NCBI GenBank assembly: GCA_036644995.1
Contig: JAVXOZ010000028.1
Span: forward strand, 1-29,219
Reading direction: 5' to 3'
DNA length: 29,219 nt
DNA from: Cryptoclostridium sp036644995
Lineage (GTDB): Bacteria; Bacillota; Dehalobacteriia; UBA7702
Shown piece after piece: positions 25,202 to 29,219 of the stretch. A model generated the notes under the pieces. That model ran no database searches. It was not told the DNA's origin and saw only the letters and a program-made list of their open reading frames with translations. Each line of letters begins with the position of its first letter. Positions within the stretch are counted from its first letter, which is position 1. Both the position numbers and the translations under genes were made by a program.

Positions 25202-25304
25202 TCAGCCCATATGGGTGCAACATTGGTTACAGATTACTGAGGATAAAATTTCGCCTTCTTGTGTTTTACCACATTTGGAGGATTTAAAACCAATAAAGTT
25301 TCAT
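25202..25304 (-). pseudogene. Degenerate zinc ribbon mini-gene
   Basis: The - strand reads FKSSKCGKTQEGEILSS and then VICNQCCTHMG followed by TGA, like a zinc ribbon in which the first Cys of the first knuckle has become Ser. The only ATG (25304) is out of frame with it by one base, and no ribosome binding site is visible, so it appears broken. Its layout resembles the intact ribbons on either side. Confidence 0.5.
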
Positions 25305-25407
25305 TGTTTTTTAAAATAAACATATGAAAATTCTTTTTGTGTTTCTCATCTCAATAGTAAAAGTAACTCATCAGACTTGTATATTACTCACATAAATGCA
25401 CCTATCC

Positions 25408-25890
25408 TCAAGAAAAAATCTCCTCAAAAAGATCAGACACACATTCATAATACATTTTCTCCTCTTCGAACTTTTGTTTGTTTCGACCTATAGTAGTAAT
25501 TCCTTGCCCCACCAAAGAAGCAACTTTGTACCCCATGTCTTTTCCTTTTCGGTCTTTGCGGTAACCCTCTGCATAATTGGCTTTTTTCATTTGTTTACTT
25601 TGCCCATAACTATCAACAAAAACATAAACCCATGTGCCTTGTTGAGCAACACGAATACAGAACTTAAAATACTCATCTTGATGTTGAGGATGATACATTA
25701 CCAAGGAATTTTCAGTACTGGGATTAAACAATCCACCGGACTTTACTTCATCATAAGAAAGAGCAACAGGAATATTCAGATTTGCAGCGTATTCAGTGAT
25801 TGCACTTCGTACTGTTTCTAATGTGACACCTGCGTCATCTTTATATCGAATAGGGGGACGATACTCTCCAAGAGAGTCTGATTTAATCAT
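25408..25890 (-). CDS. Unrecognised 160-aa soluble protein
   Basis: A 160-aa protein with no signal peptide or membrane segment and no domain I recognise. It starts RPPIRYKDDAGVTLETVRSA after a short leader and has a central beta-rich part (YFKFCIRVAQQGTWVYVFVD), then a basic stretch rich in Lys and Tyr (about residues 100-125) and an acidic C-terminus. AGGAG precedes the ATG. It begins 24 bp after the stop of a 38-aa zinc ribbon gene, so the two form a pair. It ends in TGA like its upstream neighbours. Confidence 0.75.
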   Translation of the reverse strand: MIKSDSLGEYRPPIRYKDDAGVTLETVRSAITEYAANLNIPVALSYDEVKSGGLFNPSTENSLVMYHPQHQDEYFKFCIRVAQQGTWVYVFVDSYGQSKQMKKANYAEGYRKDRKGKDMGYKVASLVGQGITTIGRNKQKFEEEKMYYECVSDLFEEIFS

Positions 25891-25914
25891 TTGAACGCTC
25901 CTTTAGCTAAAAGT

Positions 25915-26031
25915 TCACCCTTTACTATTGGGGCAATCAGGGTTACTGCAATGAATCCCGTTATCACCATAATAAGCAGTGCTACCACATTTAGGACAAT
26001 CAATTACTTCACATTCTTCTTTTTTAGACAT
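25915..26031 (-). CDS. 38-aa zinc ribbon protein
   Basis: It begins MSKKEECEVIDCPKCGSTAY and ends GIHCSNPDCPNSKG, giving CPKC and C-x4-C pairs, a compact treble-clef or zinc-ribbon pattern. The ribosome binding site AAAGGAG lies upstream of the ATG with good spacing, and TGA is the stop. It is translated just ahead of the 160-aa protein gene (24-bp gap) and could be its metal-binding or nucleic-acid-binding partner. Function unknown. Confidence 0.75.
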   Translation of the reverse strand: MSKKEECEVIDCPKCGSTAYYGDNGIHCSNPDCPNSKG

Positions 26032-26198
26032 AATAAAATACTCCTTTAAATGTTATTAAAGTACGCTGTAACAAAAATAAGTAATTTCACTTTCTTAAAG
26101 CACAAACAATGACAAAAAATTATGTTTTATCTAATCAAAAAAAGCAGTAACCATCTTGCACATTATTTACCGGCACAATACATTAAACATATACTGCC

Positions 26199-26345
26199 CT
26201 AAGGAGTCCACCCACCGGACGCTTCATAGAGCCGGCAAATCGTTGCACAAGAAGCTAAATTCATATTATTATTCGCCATAGTTTGAATTTTGTTTAAAAT
26301 AGTAAAATCCATATTTTTAGCTCTTGGAATTTTCACTATCGGCAT
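26199..26345 (-). CDS. Candidate second small peptide ending at UAG (48 aa, or 60 aa if UAG is read)
   Basis: A frame downstream of the Cys-rich peptide gene on the same strand. It starts MPIVKIPRAKNMDF (or at the second Met, residue 12) and ends ASCATICRLYEASGGWTP before TAG at 26201-26199. If UAG is decoded as pyrrolysine, the chain continues GSICLMYCAGK to TAA at 26163, adding two more Cys. The Gly/Cys-rich end and basic start resemble a RiPP precursor with a leader and a core. The ribosome binding site is poor at either Met, so translation is uncertain. It lies between the radical SAM cluster and the zinc ribbons. Confidence 0.4.
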   Translation of the reverse strand: MPIVKIPRAKNMDFTILNKIQTMANNNMNLASCATICRLYEASGGWTP

Positions 26346-26437
26346 TTTTTATAATTTTCGTTATAAAATCACACATGCTCTAGTGTTGTGATGTTTAATA
26401 TTGAAACCAAAGGGGTAACAGTTTTAGTCTTTTTGCA

Positions 26438-26560
26438 TCACCCAAATGCATGAATGCACCGCACACAGTGTCCGCCATGGCATTCACCTTTATCATTAGC
26501 CATTTGACGAACAGAAACATCTGCTTCAATTATCTGAACTTTTGGCTTTTCATAACTCAT
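26438..26560 (-). CDS. 40-aa Cys-rich peptide, likely RiPP precursor of the adjacent radical SAM enzyme
   Basis: A small gene with a strong purine-rich ribosome binding site (AAAGGGGGA) nine or so bases before the ATG. The peptide has a charged N-terminal half (SYEKPKVQIIEADVSVRQMA) that looks like a leader and a compact C-terminal core ECHGGHCVRCIHAFG with three Cys, three His and several Gly. It follows the radical SAM/SPASM gene by 117 bp on the same strand, downstream of a PqqD-like recognition protein. This is the standard set of parts for a thioether (sactipeptide or ranthipeptide) or other radical-modified peptide. No export or protease gene is next to it. The product is unknown, and I do not recognise the precursor family. 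Confidence 0.7.
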   Translation of the reverse strand: MSYEKPKVQIIEADVSVRQMANDKGECHGGHCVRCIHAFG

Positions 26561-26677
26561 GGTACGTCCCCCTTTCTACAAAAGTATCTTTATGGTTATA
26601 GCACCCAACAAACGGTTAGGTCTTTACCCATCTTTAATATTGAGGAACCTTTTCAAGATTCCCTTATACATACCCAA

Positions 26678-27781
26678 TCACATAACAGATGCTATTACTT
26701 CAGTTATTGGTACACCTTTGGCATAGTATAAATATCTTGCCTTTGCACTTTTGCAAAAATGTTCATCTACATACTCAGGATCACCGTGTACAAACTCCAT
26801 CATAGCAGGGCAAATATCACAATAATCGTATGACTCACACCTCAAACATTTATATTCGGGGGATGCTTTCATGTTGGGATATTGACTGAAACTTTTCCAA
26901 ATAACATCAAAGTTTCCATCATTTAGCTTCTGCCCAATATGTCTGAATGACATACATGGGCACATTCTGCCTTCATAGTCAATAACACAGCTTGCTCTAC
27001 CAAGCTTGCACCGAAACAATGGTCTAACTTCCGCCAAATCGACAATTTCGGCATCATCTTCCCCAAAGGTTCTTGACCTTTTCGCAAATTCCGAAAATTC
27101 ATATTTTAAGGAGTCACACAAAGGCACACTATATTTCTGAACGCTATCATCATTATCAATAGATGGGAAAATCTCAAAACCCGTACGAAACGGAATATCC
27201 AAAGATTCGGCTATTTCCTTTATCTTGGATATCTCTGAATAGTATAAATTTAAAACAGGGGCTTTTAATGAAACTCTGATACCAGCAGCAAGCAAAGCAT
27301 TGATATTGCAAATTATTTTTCCAAAGGCTCCGGATGCACCTGTGACTTTTTTGTAAGTTTCTTCACATGAACCATATAACGAAATATCAACCAGTAATGG
27401 GGGGTATTTTTCAAAAACCTCAACAATTTTTTCATCGATGAGTGCACCGTTCGTATACAGCTCTACAATAAATCCCTTTTTCTTGGCATAAAGATAGATG
27501 TCAAGAAAATCCTTTCTGTAAAATATTTCACCACCGGTAAGGGTAAGAAACAGCACCTCTTTTTGGTGCAAAATATCAATAATATTAACAATTTCTTCGT
27601 ACGAAAGTTCTTTTAAGCAATGATGTTTATGTAAATAACAGTGCACGCAATTAAAGTTGCACTTAGGTGTTATTTCAAAAATCACGGAATATATTTGATG
27701 ATTTTGCTCCCACTCAGACCTCTTGTTTGTAGCAAAATCAAGAACTTGCATTTCTAATTTTTTAGCAAAATAATCATCCAT
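26678..27781 (-). CDS. Radical SAM/SPASM peptide-modifying enzyme
   Basis: A 367-aa enzyme. The radical SAM [4Fe-4S] motif is CNFNCVHC (about residues 42-49), followed by LTLTGGEIFYRKDF and a typical beta/alpha barrel. The C-terminal SPASM region carries the expected auxiliary-cluster cysteines: FRCKLGRASC, GRMCPC, then YKCLRCESYDYCDICP and a final FCKSA. SPASM enzymes install thioether, C-C or other cross-links in ribosomal peptides. The start is placed at 27781, seven bases after GAGGAG; an in-frame ATG at 27811 lies inside the upstream gene. The two genes overlap by 8 bp, so translation is coupled. The likely substrate is the 40-aa peptide at 26438-26560. Confidence 0.92.
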   Translation of the reverse strand: MDDYFAKKLEMQVLDFATNKRSEWEQNHQIYSVIFEITPKCNFNCVHCYLHKHHCLKELSYEEIVNIIDILHQKEVLFLTLTGGEIFYRKDFLDIYLYAKKKGFIVELYTNGALIDEKIVEVFEKYPPLLVDISLYGSCEETYKKVTGASGAFGKIICNINALLAAGIRVSLKAPVLNLYYSEISKIKEIAESLDIPFRTGFEIFPSIDNDDSVQKYSVPLCDSLKYEFSEFAKRSRTFGEDDAEIVDLAEVRPLFRCKLGRASCVIDYEGRMCPCMSFRHIGQKLNDGNFDVIWKSFSQYPNMKASPEYKCLRCESYDYCDICPAMMEFVHGDPEYVDEHFCKSAKARYLYYAKGVPITEVIASVM

Positions 27782-28097
27782 AACATCTCTCCTCAACAAA
27801 ACACTTTTCACTTAGTACAGCAATAAAATCTAAAACATCATCATAAAGCTTCCAATAATCCACATCATCAATTATGGCACTTTGTAAAGATGCGGCCAAT
27901 TCCCCAATTGTGCACAATCCATTTATGTGATTCCAAATAAACATCCCCGTCTCATTAATTTCATAAAGAGCACACTTGTTATTTGCATAATTATCTGAAA
28001 TATCAATAAGGAAAAATGAACCATGAATTTTTCTTGCCACAATTTTATTGTTATTTTTAAAAACGATACTCTTCGCTATGAATAATTTTTTTTGCAT
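27774..28097 (-). CDS. PqqD-like peptide-recognition (RRE) protein
   Basis: A 107-aa protein of the PqqD fold, which binds the leader of a precursor peptide and presents it to the radical SAM enzyme. The family's features are visible: an N-terminal beta-hairpin (IVARKIHGSFFLIDISD), the conserved YEINETGMFIWNHINGLCTI segment, helices with IGELAASLQ, and LDFIAVLSEKCFVE near the end. The start is placed at 28097, nine bases after GGAGG; the ATG at 28106 overlaps that site. Its TGA overlaps the start of the radical SAM gene. A promoter upstream is not obvious. Confidence 0.85.
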   Translation of the reverse strand: MQKKLFIAKSIVFKNNNKIVARKIHGSFFLIDISDNYANNKCALYEINETGMFIWNHINGLCTIGELAASLQSAIIDDVDYWKLYDDVLDFIAVLSEKCFVEERCYG

Positions 28098-28247
28098 TAT
28101 ATTCATCCTCCATAATAGTTGCGAAAATGTATTTGTAAAGTTTGAGGTTATTCGCTACTCATTTTGAAACTATAACACCAAAGTATTCCAAGAAACTAAT
28201 AGCATTACATCCAAAGATATTACTTTTACAATAAATTTCAAACACCA

Positions 28248-28262
28248 AAAATTTTTTGGTTG
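28248..28262. repeat. Short palindrome CCAAAAA-TTTTTTGG
   Basis: A near-perfect inverted repeat in the spacer upstream of the PqqD-like gene. It could be an operator or a terminator for something upstream. The 28107-28575 stretch holds no convincing gene; a 14-bp tandem duplication (CACCTTTGCTATGA, 28346-28373) is its only other clear feature. Confidence 0.4.
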
Positions 28263-28575
28263 AAATTATAAAGATAGGCCAAAACTACCAATATGATTAT
28301 TAATTGTTTCTTAATACAACTTGTCTTTGTGTAGGGAATCCTCATCACCTTTGCTATGACACCTTTGCTATGAAGATTTTCAGGGAATTAATTAGCCTTC
28401 GCCACACATACTTAACCCAACACATATACCCAAATATCTTCATCAATTTAGGGCTAATAGAACATGTACCAATAATCCATTCATCAGTTTTTGCACAAAA
28501 TACTCACCTAATCTACAATTATAACTTTACTTTAACATAATAAATATATTTTACAAGCCATATTGTCAAATTAAC

Positions 28576-28713
28576 CTGTTTCATGTCATAACTGGTAAGG
28601 CAAACCCAATTTTTCCCTTTCAAAACCAAAAAACCCAGAAAAAAATCCAAGCCCATCTGTGAAAAAAACCCATAAAAAATTCCTTTACAAATAAAATTAA
28701 ATCTATACTAAAT
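28576..28713. repeat. Dispersed repeat D (related to 20784-20914)
   Basis: It shares CAAGCCCATCTxTGAAAAA, CATAAAAAATTCxTTTACAA and the following ATAAAATTAAATCTATACTA with copy C, plus looser similarity upstream (ATGTCA, TTTTTCC). The copies differ by small indels, so they are old. It lies in the long non-coding stretch 28107-29067. Confidence 0.8.
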
Positions 28714-28896
28714 CCCCTAATGCAAACCAAACCCTTGGAAACAACTCAAAAAAAAGCACATTCAAAAAAGCACAGAAAATGAAATTGACCTAACCCCAAT
28801 TTCAAAGATTTTAAAACCAAACCCTTAGAGATACCGCAATTTTCTGGGATTCATAAACCGCATTTTGCACATCTCCCAAAATCAAACAAAAAAATA

Positions 28897-28924
28897 TGGC
28901 GGCTGCATAAAAACAGCCACCATA
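28897..28924. terminator. Hairpin ATGGCGGCTG/CAGCCACCAT
   Basis: A 10-bp stem with one mismatch and a loop of CATAAAAA lies downstream of an A-run. It is a possible terminator in the right-hand spacer. Confidence 0.5.
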
Positions 28925-28987
28925 CTTAAATTATCACTAAAATATATTCTGTTTTCAAAAACCACAACCCTTGAGAAAAAGCACAAA

Positions 28988-29028
28988 AAAAGCCCGTTGA
29001 TTTTCGTAAATGAAAATCAACGGGCTTT
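28988..29028. terminator. Strong terminator hairpin near the right edge
   Basis: AAAGCCCGTTGATTTTC pairs perfectly with GAAAATCAACGGGCTTT around GTAAAT. It lies 40 bp past the stop of the leftward gene ending at 29068 and probably terminates it. The stem core TTGATTTTC/GAAAATCAA is the same as in the hairpin at 167-208, with a different but still paired outer stem. Confidence 0.85.
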
Positions 29029-29067
29029 CAGTATATTTAATTTCATAATTACAGTGGTCAAAACCGT

Positions 29068-29219
29068 TTATGCCCACAGGGATTTAAAATTGCAAAATGG
29101 ATAAATATCTTGCAAGTGTTCTTCTTCCGGTTCTGGGATGATTAGAGCAAAAGGCTCTAAAGCACCTTTCACCGCATATTCTTCCAAAGCTTCAAAATAA
29201 GCCAAGGGATTTTGTTTAT
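29068..29219 (-). CDS. C-terminal fragment of a gene cut by the window edge, possibly Fic family
   Basis: About 50 residues ending in TAA at 29068-29070; the 5' part lies beyond the right edge. The visible part reads NPLAYFEALEEYAVKGALEP, then FALIIPEPEEEHLQDIY, ending with FCNFKSLWA. The YFEALEEYAVKG-LEPF phrase resembles the C-terminal helices of Clostridial Fic-domain AMPylation-type proteins. The catalytic HPFxxGNGR motif would be off the window, so this is a resemblance, not an identification. Confidence 0.55.
   Translation of the reverse strand, partial: KQNPLAYFEALEEYAVKGALEPFALIIPEPEEEHLQDIYPFCNFKSLWA

Noticed and set aside
28107..28300. A precursor peptide upstream of the PqqD-like gene
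   Set aside because: The - strand frames here are under 15 codons and have no ribosome binding site; the precursor candidates are downstream instead.
1..29219. pylT or other tRNA genes
   Set aside because: No cloverleaf with an acceptor stem and T-arm (GGTTCRA) was seen on either strand by eye; a covariance search would be needed to be certain.

Overview
The window reads as a low-GC Bacillota-type anaerobe (Clostridia or Negativicutes cannot be separated from this sequence). The pointers are A+T-rich spacers, AGGAGG ribosome binding sites, sigma-54 control of catabolic operons, an SLH-anchored surface protein, and two methyltransferase genes that only make sense if UAG is decoded as pyrrolysine. 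Nearly all genes end in TAA and very few in TAG, which fits a Pyl-decoding genome. No pylTSBCD genes, tRNA, rRNA or CRISPR array are visible.

Region 1 (about 1-14.7 kb) is a methylated-amine catabolism locus built from two parallel modules. Module 1 (+ strand) has a PAS/AAA+/Fis sigma-54 activator (452-1924), an enhancer-like inverted pair, a consensus -24/-12 promoter (2091-2108), an mttB-type gene with in-frame TAG (2146-3609), a non-Pyl paralogue with Trp at that position (3646-5100) and an EamA/DMT transporter (5117-6055). Module 2 (- strand) has a second -24/-12 promoter (12401-12418), a second Pyl-type mttB (12346-10907), an APC permease (10889-9510), a non-Pyl MttB paralogue with Met at the Pyl position (9462-8038) and a second, closely similar APC permease (7913-6534). 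Its likely activator is the divergent PAS-PAS-AAA+-Fis gene at 12764-14683. A broken activator tail lies between the modules. No corrinoid protein, corrinoid:carrier methyltransferase or reductive activase is encoded here, so the methyl transfer must be completed by products of other loci.

Region 2 (14.8-24.9 kb) is a signalling and surface region: a 1056-aa hybrid histidine kinase with two receivers, a small unknown protein, a BspA-type leucine-rich-repeat protein with three SLH domains, a DUF819 membrane protein, a decayed histidine-kinase tail, a membrane GGDEF protein and a Sel1-repeat membrane protein. It is interspersed with dispersed repeats and hairpins.

Region 3 (about 25-28.1 kb, - strand) is the most novel part. 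A PqqD-like recognition protein overlaps a radical SAM/SPASM enzyme. It is followed by a previously uncalled 40-aa Cys-rich peptide (a likely RiPP precursor), a possible second 48-aa peptide ending in TAG, and a set of tiny zinc-ribbon proteins around an unrecognised 160-aa protein. Most genes here end in TGA, unlike the rest of the window, which suggests separate ancestry. The right edge holds long non-coding DNA with repeats and the C-terminus of a possible Fic-family gene.
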